Position numbers and translations under genes: made by a program | In this document: positions 16,225 through 25,056 of the stretch, piece by piece | Layout of the letters: each line of letters begins with the position of its first letter | How positions within the stretch are numbered: the stretch's first letter is position 1 | The notes under the pieces: model-generated | Seen by the model: only the letters and a program-made list of their open reading frames with translations | Told to the model about the DNA's origin: nothing | The model's database searches: none | Source of the DNA: Alphaproteobacteria bacterium | GTDB lineage: Bacteria > Pseudomonadota > Alphaproteobacteria > Rhizobiales > GCA-2746425 | NCBI GenBank assembly: GCA_024743215.1 | Contig: JANSWZ010000007.1 | Span: 124,001-188,000, forward strand | Direction: 5' to 3' | DNA length: 64,000 bases

Positions 16225-18273
16225 ATGAAGTCACGCTGGTCAGATGCCGACGCGAAATCCCTTGTCGACCAATATAAGTCTGATGGGATCAACGAAGACA
16301 TTGCCATTCGCACCTACACCACACGCATATTGGGCCAGGAACCACGCCTTGTACTGCATGGCGGCGGAAATACATCCGTCAAGACCAGTGTCACCGATCC
16401 CCTTGGTGACACATATGAGGTGCTGTGTGTCAAAGGCTCGGGCTGGGATATGGGGGTCATTGAACCTGCCGGCCTCCCCGCTGTTCAACTGGCGCCACTT
16501 GCAGCATTGGCAGATCTGGAAAGCCTCAGCGATGAAAACCTTGTCGCGGCCCAGCGACGCATGCTGATCGATCCCTATGCGCCCAACCCGTCAATTGAGG
16601 CTGTCTTGCACGCCATCGTTCCGCACAAGCATGTGGATCACACCCATGCCGATGCCATTATTGCCCTGTCGAACCAGCCAGATGGCAATGCGATCATCAA
16701 AGATCTGTTCCCCGACACGACCATCATTCCCTATGTGATGCCGGGTTTCATCCTGTCCAAAGTCTGCCGGGAGGCCTTGCTCAAAGAGCCAGACTCCAAA
16801 CACATGATCCTGATGAACCACGGCATCTTCACATATAATGATGATCCCCGTCAGGCTTATGACGACATGATCAACATGGTGGATATGGCTGAAAAACGCC
16901 TGGAGAAAGGCAATTCCAGACCCTTCACCGGCATCGACCTGCCTGCCAAATTGGCAGCACCAGCAGAGATTGCTCCCATCATTCGCGGGTTGCTGGCGCA
17001 AGAGGGCAAGATTGAAGGCAAGCCCGATCGATGGATTCTCGATCACCGCGCGAGTGACCAAATCCTGCATTTCGTAAACGGAGAAAATGCGTCTGACTAT
17101 GCCATGCGTGGCAATGCAGCCCCTGACCATTCGATCCGCATCAAGCGTTTCGGGGCCGTACTTCCCGCCCCCATTGCCGGTGAACTGGATGCGTTTCGTG
17201 AGGGCACAGAAGCAGCTCTTGCAGCCTTTGCCGATCAATACAAAGCCTATTTTGACCGCAACAACAGCCGCCACGGTGGCAGCCTGACCATACTCGACCC
17301 AGCGCCACGCATTATCTATGTACCAGGCGTTGGCCTGTTCGGCGTCGGCAAAACCGCCAAGGAAGCCGCAATCTGCGCTGACATTGCAGAGGCGACGGTG
17401 AATGTGATCACCATGGCCGAAGGCATCGGTCAGTTCGTCGCCTTGCCAGAAAGCGATCTGTTCGACATTGAATATTGGTCCCTTGAGCAGGCAAAGCTGG
17501 CCAAGTCCGTCGAAAAACCATTGACCCGTCAGGTTGCGATTGTAACCGGTGCAGGCAGTGGCCTGGGCCTGGAAGTTGCCAGAACCCTGGCCCGAGAAGG
17601 TGCAGCCGTTGCGGTTTTTGACATTGACGAAAAAGCCGCACAGGCAGCTGCCAAAAGCATCGGCGGCCTGGCGGTCACATGTGACGTCACCAATGAGGCA
17701 GCGGTCCAGGAAGCCGTTAACTCGGTGGTCGATGTCTTTGGGGGTGTCGATGTCTTGATTTCCAACGCCGGTGCAGCCTTCCAGGGGCGTATGCTGGAAG
17801 TAGATCAGGCGCTGTTTGAAAAAGCCTTCGCTCTGAATTTCTGGGGTCATCATTTCATGGCGAAAGCCTGTGTCAAAGTAATGGAAGCCCAGCGCAGCGG
17901 CGGCGCACTTGTCTTCAACGTCACAAAACAGGTTCTCAATCCCGGACCTGAATTCGGACCTTATGGCACATCAAAATCAGCCCTTATGGCCTTGATGCGT
18001 CAATACGCCATTGAACATGGTGCTTCCGGCATCACGGCCAATGCGGTTAATGCAGACCGCATTCGCACCAATCTGCTGACCGACGATTTCATTGCTGAAC
18101 GTGCCAATGCGCGCGGCATTACGCCTCATGAATATATGCGTGGCAATCTGGTGAAGCGTGAAGTCACTACGCAGGATGTGGCCGATGCGTTCGTTCATCT
18201 GGTCAAGGCCACTAAAACCAGCGGTGCCGTGCTGACCGTTGACGGTGGCAATGTGGCGGCAATGGTACGCTAG
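16225..18273 (+). CDS. Bifunctional class II aldolase / short-chain dehydrogenase
   Basis: 682-residue fusion of the type annotated as bifunctional rhamnulose-1-phosphate aldolase/alcohol dehydrogenase. The N-terminal aldolase half has LHGGGNTSVKT near 47, VKGSGWDM near 72, zinc ligands HVDHTHADAI near 138 and NHGIFTY near 195. The C-terminal SDR half starts near 430: TGAGSGLGLEVA, SNAG near 515 and the catalytic Y-x-x-x-K as YGTSK near 575. The SDR serine position reads NVTKQ, so threonine or another residue may replace it. The aldolase would release DHAP and an aldehyde, which the SDR half oxidises or reduces. It follows the SDR gene by 24 bases and ends at a strong terminator. Its second aldolase activity in one locus suggests a branched pathway. 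Confidence 0.9.
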   Translation: MKSRWSDADAKSLVDQYKSDGINEDIAIRTYTTRILGQEPRLVLHGGGNTSVKTSVTDPLGDTYEVLCVKGSGWDMGVIEPAGLPAVQLAPLAALADLESLSDENLVAAQRRMLIDPYAPNPSIEAVLHAIVPHKHVDHTHADAIIALSNQPDGNAIIKDLFPDTTIIPYVMPGFILSKVCREALLKEPDSKHMILMNHGIFTYNDDPRQAYDDMINMVDMAEKRLEKGNSRPFTGIDLPAKLAAPAEIAPIIRGLLAQEGKIEGKPDRWILDHRASDQILHFVNGENASDYAMRGNAAPDHSIRIKRFGAVLPAPIAGELDAFREGTEAALAAFADQYKAYFDRNNSRHGGSLTILDPAPRIIYVPGVGLFGVGKTAKEAAICADIAEATVNVITMAEGIGQFVALPESDLFDIEYWSLEQAKLAKSVEKPLTRQVAIVTGAGSGLGLEVARTLAREGAAVAVFDIDEKAAQAAAKSIGGLAVTCDVTNEAAVQEAVNSVVDVFGGVDVLISNAGAAFQGRMLEVDQALFEKAFALNFWGHHFMAKACVKVMEAQRSGGALVFNVTKQVLNPGPEFGPYGTSKSALMALMRQYAIEHGASGITANAVNADRIRTNLLTDDFIAERANARGITPHEYMRGNLVKREVTTQDVADAFVHLVKATKTSGAVLTVDGGNVAAMVR

Positions 18274-18307
18274 CCCGCACCCGTCAATTTACCAAACCGG
18301 CCTTTTG

Positions 18308-18338
18308 AACCGGCCCCACAAAATGGGGCCGGTTTTTT
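18308..18338 (+). terminator. Rho-independent terminator after the aldolase-SDR gene
   Basis: AACCGGCCCCA (18308-18318) and TGGGGCCGGTT (18324-18334) form an 11-bp perfect GC-rich stem with a CAAAA loop, running directly into a T-run (18333-18338). It ends the plus-strand SDR/aldolase transcript and separates it from the convergent kinase gene. Confidence 0.92.
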
Positions 18339-18365
18339 CACAAGATCATCCACTTGGAAGCGGCA

Positions 18366-19856
18366 TCAGGACAGTGTCTCATTGTGACAGCAAAATGCGT
18401 TGAATGCCTGCTGGCGCTCCAGAAGCACTTTCCATTCTTTGTGGGCAACAGGGTCCGGTTGATAGGTTTCGCCGACTGCGCTCATGGCTTGTGACGCTTC
18501 GTCAAAACTCTCAAACCAACCAGCGCCCACAGCCGCGATCATGGCTGCACCAAGCGACGAAGCCTCCAATGACTTGCTTAAGGTCAGCGGAATACCTGTT
18601 GCATCCACCAGCATCTGTCGCCACAGCGGCGAGTTTGCACCGCCCCCCACACCGATTATCTCGGTCACTTTCAGGCCTTGATCGCGCATATCAAAAATGG
18701 TGCGGGCAATGTCCCCGGTTAACCCCTCCATCGAGGCGCGATAGAGATAGGATGTGTCATGAGCTGGACTGATCCCATAAATCGCAGCTTTGGCATTCGC
18801 GTCCCAAAATGGGTTCATGCAACCGGACAAATAGGGACAGACCAACAGACCGTCAGACCCGATCGGCAGATCCATTGCCTTTGCATGCAAGGCTTCGTGA
18901 GCAGCACTGCCCTCATCTGGTGCGATGTAATGCTTCACCATCCAGTCGAGGAAATACGTGCCGCCGCGCATAACTCCTTCCAGAAAATAGCCATCCCCGG
19001 TGGGCGATAACATGGTGCGCCATGAATTCGATATGTTGGGCGTCTGCGACCATAGCCCGGTAACAATGGCCGTGCCCAAATTGAGATAGACCCGCCCCTC
19101 TTTCGCTGCATCCACACCCAGTCCGGCACATTGGCCATCACCCGCGCCAGCAAAGATCGGTGTGCCGGCTTTCAGACCAGTGACATCCGCGACAGCGTCA
19201 CTAAGTCCACCAACGCGCGTGCCCGGCGGCACTGGATTGGCAAACTGATCACTGGTGGCACCGACAACCGACAAGATTTCAGCCGACCATTCCTTGCGTT
19301 CAATATCGAACATGCCTGTGGGGTCAGCGCTTGCCCAACTCACAGCGTTCGCACCGGCGAGACGCCCGTGCAAATAGCTGCCGACTTCGCGAACCTGGCT
19401 TGCTGGGGTGAAGAGATCGGGACGGTTCTTACGCACCCACATAACGCTCGAATTGCTGGGGATGGGATCTTTCGGTTTACCGCTGATCGTGTGCAGGCGC
19501 TCAAGACCTACACGCTCGTAGAGTTCATCGGCTTCAATGCTGGAACGGCTATCGAGCCACACAATTGCCGGATGCACCGGGTTTAGGTCAGCATCAAAAA
19601 AGCCAATTGTTTCGCGCTGGTTTGAGATAGCCATCCCATCGACCAGCGACACATCAATCTGCTGCGCCAATTGTTTCATGGCTGTAACGGCAGCGTCCCA
19701 CCAGTCATTTGGGTCCTGCTCACAATAATCCATCTGCGGCGTCTGCATAGGGATATCAGCGCGCCCTTCCGCGACGAGTTCCCCGCTCTTTGTCCAGGCT
19801 ATCGCCTTGGTTGATTGGGTAGAGCTGTCGAGACCGATAATCAATCTTTCCGCCAT
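18366..19856 (-). CDS. FGGY-family carbohydrate kinase (xylulokinase-like)
   Basis: About 496 residues, the usual length for xylulokinase/glycerol-kinase-type enzymes. The phosphate loop is IIGLDSSTQSTKAIAW near residue 5. Others are AISNQRETIGFFD near 78, VWLDSRS near 100, GAGDGQCAGLGVDAAKEG near 240, NLGTAIVTG near 263 and IIGVGGGANSPLWRQM near 400. GGAGG precedes ATG 19856, which I prefer to the in-frame ATG at 19868. The gene lies 22 bases after the SorC regulator gene on the same strand, so regulator and kinase are cotranscribed. It probably makes a ketose phosphate from the dehydrogenase product; D-xylulose is the family's commonest substrate but is not proven here. Confidence 0.9.
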   Translation of the reverse strand: MAERLIIGLDSSTQSTKAIAWTKSGELVAEGRADIPMQTPQMDYCEQDPNDWWDAAVTAMKQLAQQIDVSLVDGMAISNQRETIGFFDADLNPVHPAIVWLDSRSSIEADELYERVGLERLHTISGKPKDPIPSNSSVMWVRKNRPDLFTPASQVREVGSYLHGRLAGANAVSWASADPTGMFDIERKEWSAEILSVVGATSDQFANPVPPGTRVGGLSDAVADVTGLKAGTPIFAGAGDGQCAGLGVDAAKEGRVYLNLGTAIVTGLWSQTPNISNSWRTMLSPTGDGYFLEGVMRGGTYFLDWMVKHYIAPDEGSAAHEALHAKAMDLPIGSDGLLVCPYLSGCMNPFWDANAKAAIYGISPAHDTSYLYRASMEGLTGDIARTIFDMRDQGLKVTEIIGVGGGANSPLWRQMLVDATGIPLTLSKSLEASSLGAAMIAAVGAGWFESFDEASQAMSAVGETYQPDPVAHKEWKVLLERQQAFNAFCCHNETLS

Positions 19857-19878
19857 ATATTCCTCCACAGAATCGGTC

Positions 19879-20841
19879 CTATTTTTTTGCCTTCAACAAA
19901 CGCTTGGCTGTCTGCTCGTCGGTCACAAGATGGGTCGCAAACCCGCCGCGCAGGGCAGCAGCAGCAGCAGCAATTTTATCCTTCCCTCCACAAACCGCCA
20001 GGCGTATGGGAATTGACCGTGCTGTCTTCAGATCGATGGCAACAGTTCTGTTCAGCAAGGGGCCGTCAATTTCATTCCCCTCCGCGTCAATAAAACGCCC
20101 CATAACCACACTGGCAGCGCCAAGCTTCATGTAGTGGTCACGCAGATCATCATTGTAGAAGTATTCTTCATTGAGATAAAAACGCGTGTGTTTGTTCAAC
20201 TCTCCAATGCCAAAAATCATCAAGTCGGTTTCGTTGAACAGTCTGAATTGTCGCTGCAGGGTCGGTTCTGCCAGCAAGTCCCGTGTCAGGGATTCGGTGG
20301 ACAAATAGGCCGGCGCAAACAAATTTACACATTCAGCCGATAATTTACCCGCTATGAGCGTCGCACAGGCTTCCGGCGAGGTATCGGACCCGCCAAGTGA
20401 ACATCCAGCGACTTGCACCACCGTCGTTTTGGGTTGGTTGGAACTGGGCATCAGCATGCCAACGCGAAATATAGTCCGCCCGAAAGCAACGCCAATCGTG
20501 TCACCATTGCGCACAAGGCTGTCAAGAACCTGACCACCAGCGTGACCCAACCGCTTGAACAGCTGACTCTCGGATTTTGGTGTGGGAACAATATGAACGG
20601 CTTCAAGCCCATACAATTCAGCCAATGCAGTGGCGGAGGTCTGTCGCGACAGAATATCCGGGCGCAACTCAATCCGAACCATGTCTTTCGCTACGGCTTC
20701 ATTCAGATAATTTGCGACGGTCTGTCGGCTGACTTCCAATTCTTCAGCGATATCGTTTTGAGTGAGCCCCTCTACATGATAAAGCCACGCAGTCCATAAG
20801 AGAAGATCACCCGCAAAACCGGCTGGCACACGTTTCGCCAT
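19879..20841 (-). CDS. SorC-family sugar-binding transcriptional regulator
   Basis: 320 residues. The N-terminal helix-turn-helix GLTQNDIAEELEVSRQTVANYL lies near residues 25-45. The rest is the SorC sugar-phosphate-binding domain, with NGDTIGVAFGRTIF near 112 and GCSLGGSDTSPEAC near 145. Towards the C-terminus comes a run of alanines (IAAAAAALRGG) encoded by five GCT repeats. It is likely to sense a phosphorylated intermediate and control the polyol locus. The gene is divergent from the glycerol-1-phosphate-dehydrogenase-like gene. Their shared promoter region carries the same spaced motif as the importer/SDR region, which supports one regulon. Confidence 0.93.
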   Translation of the reverse strand: MAKRVPAGFAGDLLLWTAWLYHVEGLTQNDIAEELEVSRQTVANYLNEAVAKDMVRIELRPDILSRQTSATALAELYGLEAVHIVPTPKSESQLFKRLGHAGGQVLDSLVRNGDTIGVAFGRTIFRVGMLMPSSNQPKTTVVQVAGCSLGGSDTSPEACATLIAGKLSAECVNLFAPAYLSTESLTRDLLAEPTLQRQFRLFNETDLMIFGIGELNKHTRFYLNEEYFYNDDLRDHYMKLGAASVVMGRFIDAEGNEIDGPLLNRTVAIDLKTARSIPIRLAVCGGKDKIAAAAAALRGGFATHLVTDEQTAKRLLKAKK

Positions 20842-20970
20842 TTCAAAAATCCTCGCCAGACCCTAACTAAACGCCACTTTTCAACCAAATAGCACGTTGA
20901 AACGAATCCTCCAACCTTGACAAATGCTAATCACATATTGAAAATGTAAAAATATGATGATGGATTTTAC
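20842..20970. promoter_or_regulatory. Divergent promoter region of SorC regulator and G1P dehydrogenase genes
   Basis: It contains ACAAATGC-N10-TTGAAA-N-TGTA at 20920-20948, with the same spacing as at 15343-15371. TTGACA at 20917-20922 could be a -35 element, and TATGAT occurs at 20953-20958. TGTAAAA (20945-20951) and TTTTACA (20964-20970) are an additional inverted pair next to the start codon. These are candidate SorC operator and promoter elements. Confidence 0.55.
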
Positions 20971-22317
20971 ATGACCATAATGCCAAATATATTACCCGGC
21001 GAAAAAGGCTGGACACACCTGATTGATGACATTTGCGAAGGGCGCTGGATCAGCCCTCTTAACGGCAAGCAATACCCAGCTGCGCCCTATGACAAGATTG
21101 TCATGGAGCCATCCTTGAAAGGTAAAGAAGCTGAATTGGTTACCAGTTTGGGCTTTGAGCCACCTTTCGCTGTGGTGTGCGATGCCAGCACTCATAAGGC
21201 CATGGGAGAACGCGTTGCCCGGGCACTGGCCGAAATCGGTCCGGTAACCGAAATCATTCTTGATAACCCCCATGCCGACATGGCAGGCGTCCGTGACCTG
21301 ACGGAAAAGCTGAAAGATTTCAAATCGGCTGTAGCCGTTGGCTCGGGAACGATCAATGATTTGACGAAATACGCCACGTTCCAGAACAACCGCAGCTACA
21401 CTGTATTTGCAACAGCCGGTTCAATGAACGGCTACACATCTTCCACAGCATCCATAACGCTGGACAGCGGACTGAAGGTGTCTTTGCCAGCTCAGGTGCC
21501 AGCAGGCTTCTTTGTCGATTTGGAAGTGTGTGCGGCAGCCCCCGCCTATCTCAACGCTGCCGGTTTTGGCGATTGCCTGTGCCGACCGGTCGCACAGATT
21601 GACTGGTGGATGTCCCACCGCCTTCTGGACACCGTTTATTATCACGACCCCTATGTCATCGAAATTCCTGATGAAATCGAGTTGATGCAACGCGCCAAGG
21701 GCATTGCCGAGGGCGATCTGGAGGCCGTTGGCTATCTCTTCCGTGTTCTGACCTTGTGTGGTCTGGGCATATCTTTCACCAAGATTTCCAATCACGGCTC
21801 AATGGGAGAGCACCAGATTTCACACTATATCGACTGCTTTGCCGGGGATCGCCATCCAGGTTCCTTGCACGGGCAGCAAGTAGGTGTGGCAACGCTGACC
21901 ATGGCACGCATCCAGTCGGCTCTGCTGTCCTCAAATAGCGCCCCGGAAATGGCCCCCACCAAAATCGACTTTGACAGCATGGTGGCGCGCATGGGTAAGG
22001 ATGTGGCGACCCAGTGTCTGGACGAGTTGAACAAGAAAGCCTTTGACGCTCAGGCCGTGGACACAGTGAATACGAAACTGGAGCAATTGTGGCCGGAGTT
22101 GCGGCAGCAATGTCTGGATATCGCCATTCCCGTGGATACCCTGCAAAACCTGCTCGCGACATCCAGCGCGCCGACCACTGCTAAAGAGCTTGGCCTGAAC
22201 GTGGATTTCTATCGCGAAGCTGTATGCCATGCCCATGAAATGCGCAATCGCTTTTCATTCACTGACATTGCTGATCACACTGGCCAGCTTCAAACCATAG
22301 CTGCCAGAGAGACCTGA
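20971..22317 (+). CDS. sn-Glycerol-1-phosphate dehydrogenase-like (EgsA/AraM family)
   Basis: 448-residue member of the iron-containing-alcohol-dehydrogenase-fold family that includes archaeal G1P dehydrogenase and Bacillus AraM. Cofactor motif AVGSGTINDLTKY lies near residue 120, ATAGSMNGYTSSTASIT near 145, a metal-site region GFGDCLCR near 197, and histidines GSMGEHQISHY near 275 and GSLHGQQVGV near 295. The known reaction is DHAP to sn-glycerol-1-phosphate with NAD(P)H. In a polyol locus it may instead oxidise or reduce a longer polyol phosphate. The HAD-IIB phosphatase gene starts four bases downstream. Archaea-type membrane lipid synthesis is not suggested by the neighbours. Confidence 0.88.
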   Translation: MTIMPNILPGEKGWTHLIDDICEGRWISPLNGKQYPAAPYDKIVMEPSLKGKEAELVTSLGFEPPFAVVCDASTHKAMGERVARALAEIGPVTEIILDNPHADMAGVRDLTEKLKDFKSAVAVGSGTINDLTKYATFQNNRSYTVFATAGSMNGYTSSTASITLDSGLKVSLPAQVPAGFFVDLEVCAAAPAYLNAAGFGDCLCRPVAQIDWWMSHRLLDTVYYHDPYVIEIPDEIELMQRAKGIAEGDLEAVGYLFRVLTLCGLGISFTKISNHGSMGEHQISHYIDCFAGDRHPGSLHGQQVGVATLTMARIQSALLSSNSAPEMAPTKIDFDSMVARMGKDVATQCLDELNKKAFDAQAVDTVNTKLEQLWPELRQQCLDIAIPVDTLQNLLATSSAPTTAKELGLNVDFYREAVCHAHEMRNRFSFTDIADHTGQLQTIAARET

Positions 22318-22320
22318 TTG

Positions 22321-23124
22321 ATGAAAAATATTGGCGCTATGCCAGACCATGTTGCAGCCAGGATACAGGTTGTGCTGGCGGATATTGATGACACCATCAC
22401 AACTGAGGGGCGATTGACAGCCCGCGCCTATGGCGCTTTGGAAGCGCTGAAAAACATCGGCATCAATGTCGCTCCGGTCACCGGCCGTCCCGCTGGCTGG
22501 TGTGATATGATCGCCCGCTTCTGGCCCGTTGATGGGGTCATTGGCGAAAATGGCGCGTTTTACTATTCCTATGATGCCAATACCCGTCAGATGATCCGCA
22601 AATATCATCCGGCCATGGAAGAGCACATCAACAATCCGGCCCGCTTTGACCGCATCAGGGAACGCCTGAAGACAGAAGTTCCCGGCGCGGATATTTCAGC
22701 CGACCAGCCTTTCCGCATGGCTGATCTTGCTGTGGATTTTTGCGAGGATGTTCCGCCACTGAATGAGGCTGACATCAAACGCATCAAGGACATCTTCGAA
22801 GAAGAGGGTGGTGTTGCCAAAATCTCGTCCATTCATGTCAATGGATGGTTTGGAAACTACGATAAAATGTCCATGTCACGCGCCTTTGTGAAGGACCGGC
22901 TTGGCATGGATATCGACTCCCAGAATGACGCCTTTGTGTTTGTCGGTGACAGCCCGAATGACGCCCCCATGTTTGCCGCTTTCAACCAGTCTTGCGGCGT
23001 CGCAAATGTCATGGATTTCAAGGGGACCCTGCCCGCTGAGCCGACATGGGTTGCCAGCCACAAAGGCGGCGAAGGATTTGTCGAGATCGCCGAAAAAATC
23101 ATCGCTGCCAGAAGAGCGGCATGA
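22321..23124 (+). CDS. HAD-IIB family phosphatase
   Basis: 267 residues. Motif I ADIDDTITTEG near residue 18, motif II VTGRPAG near 54, cap region in the middle and motif IV VGDSPNDAPMF near 205. ATG 22321 lies four bases after the dehydrogenase stop, with GAGAG upstream; an in-frame TTG at 22318 is less likely. It is cotranscribed with the G1P-dehydrogenase-like gene and may dephosphorylate its product, for example a polyol phosphate. That pairing is the main clue to its substrate. It resembles sucrose-phosphate/mannosyl-glycerate phosphatase-like HADs in motif layout only. Confidence 0.88.
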   Translation: MKNIGAMPDHVAARIQVVLADIDDTITTEGRLTARAYGALEALKNIGINVAPVTGRPAGWCDMIARFWPVDGVIGENGAFYYSYDANTRQMIRKYHPAMEEHINNPARFDRIRERLKTEVPGADISADQPFRMADLAVDFCEDVPPLNEADIKRIKDIFEEEGGVAKISSIHVNGWFGNYDKMSMSRAFVKDRLGMDIDSQNDAFVFVGDSPNDAPMFAAFNQSCGVANVMDFKGTLPAEPTWVASHKGGEGFVEIAEKIIAARRAA

Positions 23125-23200
23125 GCCCAACTGGTTGCTGGACGTCCTGTTGCGATAGCGACAAACATCCTGAACAGGCACAAAGTTTAGAATCAATCCG

Positions 23201-24514
23201 TCAGCGCCACATCAAAGCCGGAAGCCACAGCGACAGGATCGGGAACGCGACAAGAAGCAGCAGTGTCAGAACATCCATCACAAGAAACCAGGTGACACCC
23301 TGAAATATCTTCTGAATTGGAACGCTCGAACCAAGCGCGCCTTTGATCACATAAACATTCAATCCAATGGGCGGTGTAATCAATCCAATTTCAAGCAGTT
23401 TGATGACGATAATGCCAAACCAGATCAGGTTCATATCCGCACCATTCACCAAAGGCAGCAGAATGGGGAGCGTCAGCAGCATGAGCCCTATCGATTCCAC
23501 AAACATGCCCAGAATGATGTAGATGACCGACACACCGAGAATGATCAGATAGGGGTTTCCCCCTGTGGCAGCCAAGACAAAGTCGGACATCTCTGTTGGC
23601 AGACGGCTGAGAGCCAGAAAGCGGGTGAAAAACAGCGTTCCGATAAGAATGGCAAAGATACTTGAAGTGCCAATAACAGTGTGAACGACGGCTTGTCTGA
23701 AGGCGGGCCAGGTCAGCTGATTACGGGTAAATGCGATAAACAAAGATACCAGAGCACCAATGGCTCCCGCCTCGGTTGGTGAAAAGAGCCCGGCGAAGAT
23801 CCCCCCAAGAACTGAGAAAATAAGAACCGGCAGCGGCCAGACTTCGCGCAAGGCATGAAGCTTCTCGCGGGTGGAATAGGTTTCATTTGATGCTCCGGCA
23901 AGGCTGGGTTTCAGCCAACAGCGCATAACGATCATGCTGATGTAGATACCCGCAGACAGCAGCCCCGGTATGAAACCGGCAAGAAAAAGCTGACCAATGG
24001 AAACCTCGGCGTAAATGCCATACAGCACCATCAAAATGCTGGGTGGGATCAGCGAACCCAACGTTCCCGATGCTGCAATGACCCCGCTGGCAAGACCTGA
24101 GTCATATTTGTGTTTGAGCATTTCCGGCACCGCAATGCGGGCCATGGCAGATGCCGTTGCAACACTGGAACCGGACGCAGAAGCAAACAATGCACAGGCA
24201 GCGACCCCGGTAACGGCAAGACCGCCCGGCAGACGCGCCAAAAATATGCGCATCGCTCGGAACAAACCATTGGTCAGCCCTGTCGTTGTGCAAACATACC
24301 CCATCAGCAGGAACATCGGCACAGCAGTCAAAGACCAATTGCCAATGAAGTTGAAGGGTGTGCTTGAGATCACGCCAAGTGCCGCCTTCGGACTCGTGAT
24401 CTCCATAATACCAATCAGGGAAACGCTGCCCAGTGCCACAGCAATCGGCACCCGCAGGACCAGCAAAAGCAAAGCGGCTCCAACGCCAATAAACCCGATT
24501 GTGATGGATGTCAT
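23201..24514 (-). CDS. TRAP transporter large permease (DctM), system 1
   Basis: 437 residues, a very hydrophobic 12-13-span protein of the TRAP DctM family. It carries the typical glycine/serine-rich segment AACALFASASGSSVATASAMARIAVPEM near residue 110 and IPPSILMVLYGIYAEVSIGQLF near 157. It drives import with a sodium or proton gradient. Its start overlaps the DctQ stop by four bases (ATGA), so the two permease subunits are coupled. It is the last gene of the minus-strand TRAP array and converges with the HAD-IIB gene. Confidence 0.95.
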   Translation of the reverse strand: MTSITIGFIGVGAALLLLVLRVPIAVALGSVSLIGIMEITSPKAALGVISSTPFNFIGNWSLTAVPMFLLMGYVCTTTGLTNGLFRAMRIFLARLPGGLAVTGVAACALFASASGSSVATASAMARIAVPEMLKHKYDSGLASGVIAASGTLGSLIPPSILMVLYGIYAEVSIGQLFLAGFIPGLLSAGIYISMIVMRCWLKPSLAGASNETYSTREKLHALREVWPLPVLIFSVLGGIFAGLFSPTEAGAIGALVSLFIAFTRNQLTWPAFRQAVVHTVIGTSSIFAILIGTLFFTRFLALSRLPTEMSDFVLAATGGNPYLIILGVSVIYIILGMFVESIGLMLLTLPILLPLVNGADMNLIWFGIIVIKLLEIGLITPPIGLNVYVIKGALGSSVPIQKIFQGVTWFLVMDVLTLLLLVAFPILSLWLPALMWR

Positions 24515-25056
24515 TTGATGATGTCCCTGTCATCAGCCATCTGCGGCGCACGCAGCGTAAGAATGCATTTGACCATATTCAGCAAGATCGCAAGAACCAG
24601 TGCCCCGCTGCCCAGAGAGAGCGACCAACGGCTGGGCCAGACATAAAACAGGATGTTCGACATGACGGTTTCCTGCTCGGCGGTGGCCTTGAGTGCATCC
24701 ACGGTGGTCTGGTAGCAGAACACACCGTAGTACAGCACCGAAACAAGACAGCCAAAAACGTAGACACACACTTGCAAGGAGTTGGGAAAATTCTGGAAAA
24801 ACAAATCGACCGCAACGTGTTCGTGCCGCAATTCCAAAAACGCCAGAGGAAGGAAAACAATGCTGACCATGTAGTAATAGGAAACCGTTTCCAGCGTTCC
24901 GATAATGGGCGCATTGGCCACCAGTTTCATGAAGATATCCGCCCCCACATGGACCATCATCAGCACCAGAAACACCCCGGCAAGAGCCATCTTGGCCGTA
25001 GCCAGTTTCTGGATGAGGAATTCAACCCGATCTGTATGTGCGATGGCTGCTGTCAT
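24511..25056 (-). CDS. TRAP transporter small permease (DctQ), system 1
   Basis: 181 residues with four predicted membrane segments, as expected for DctQ (for example MALAGVFLVLMMVHVGADIFMK near residue 23). It joins DctM in the membrane. The start overlaps the TetR-family regulator stop by four bases and the stop overlaps the DctM start by four bases, so regulator and permeases are translated as a unit. Confidence 0.92.
   Translation of the reverse strand: MTAAIAHTDRVEFLIQKLATAKMALAGVFLVLMMVHVGADIFMKLVANAPIIGTLETVSYYYMVSIVFLPLAFLELRHEHVAVDLFFQNFPNSLQVCVYVFGCLVSVLYYGVFCYQTTVDALKATAEQETVMSNILFYVWPSRWSLSLGSGALVLAILLNMVKCILTLRAPQMADDRDIIK

Noticed and set aside
16591-17853. A 420-codon open frame antisense to the aldolase-SDR gene
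   Set aside because: It opposes a well-supported enzyme gene with conserved motifs and has no recognisable domain; long antisense frames arise from codon bias.
18366-19856. Firm assignment of the long FGGY kinase as glycerol kinase or xylulokinase
   Set aside because: Motifs define the family only; the polyol context favours a ketose but does not fix the sugar.
19968-19985. GCT-codon run in the SorC gene as a phase-variable repeat
   Set aside because: Trinucleotide units keep the frame, so slippage would only change the number of alanines.
23151-23165. TTGCGATAGCGACAA near-palindrome between HAD and DctM genes
   Set aside because: Imperfect, lies between convergent gene ends, and no promoter is expected there.
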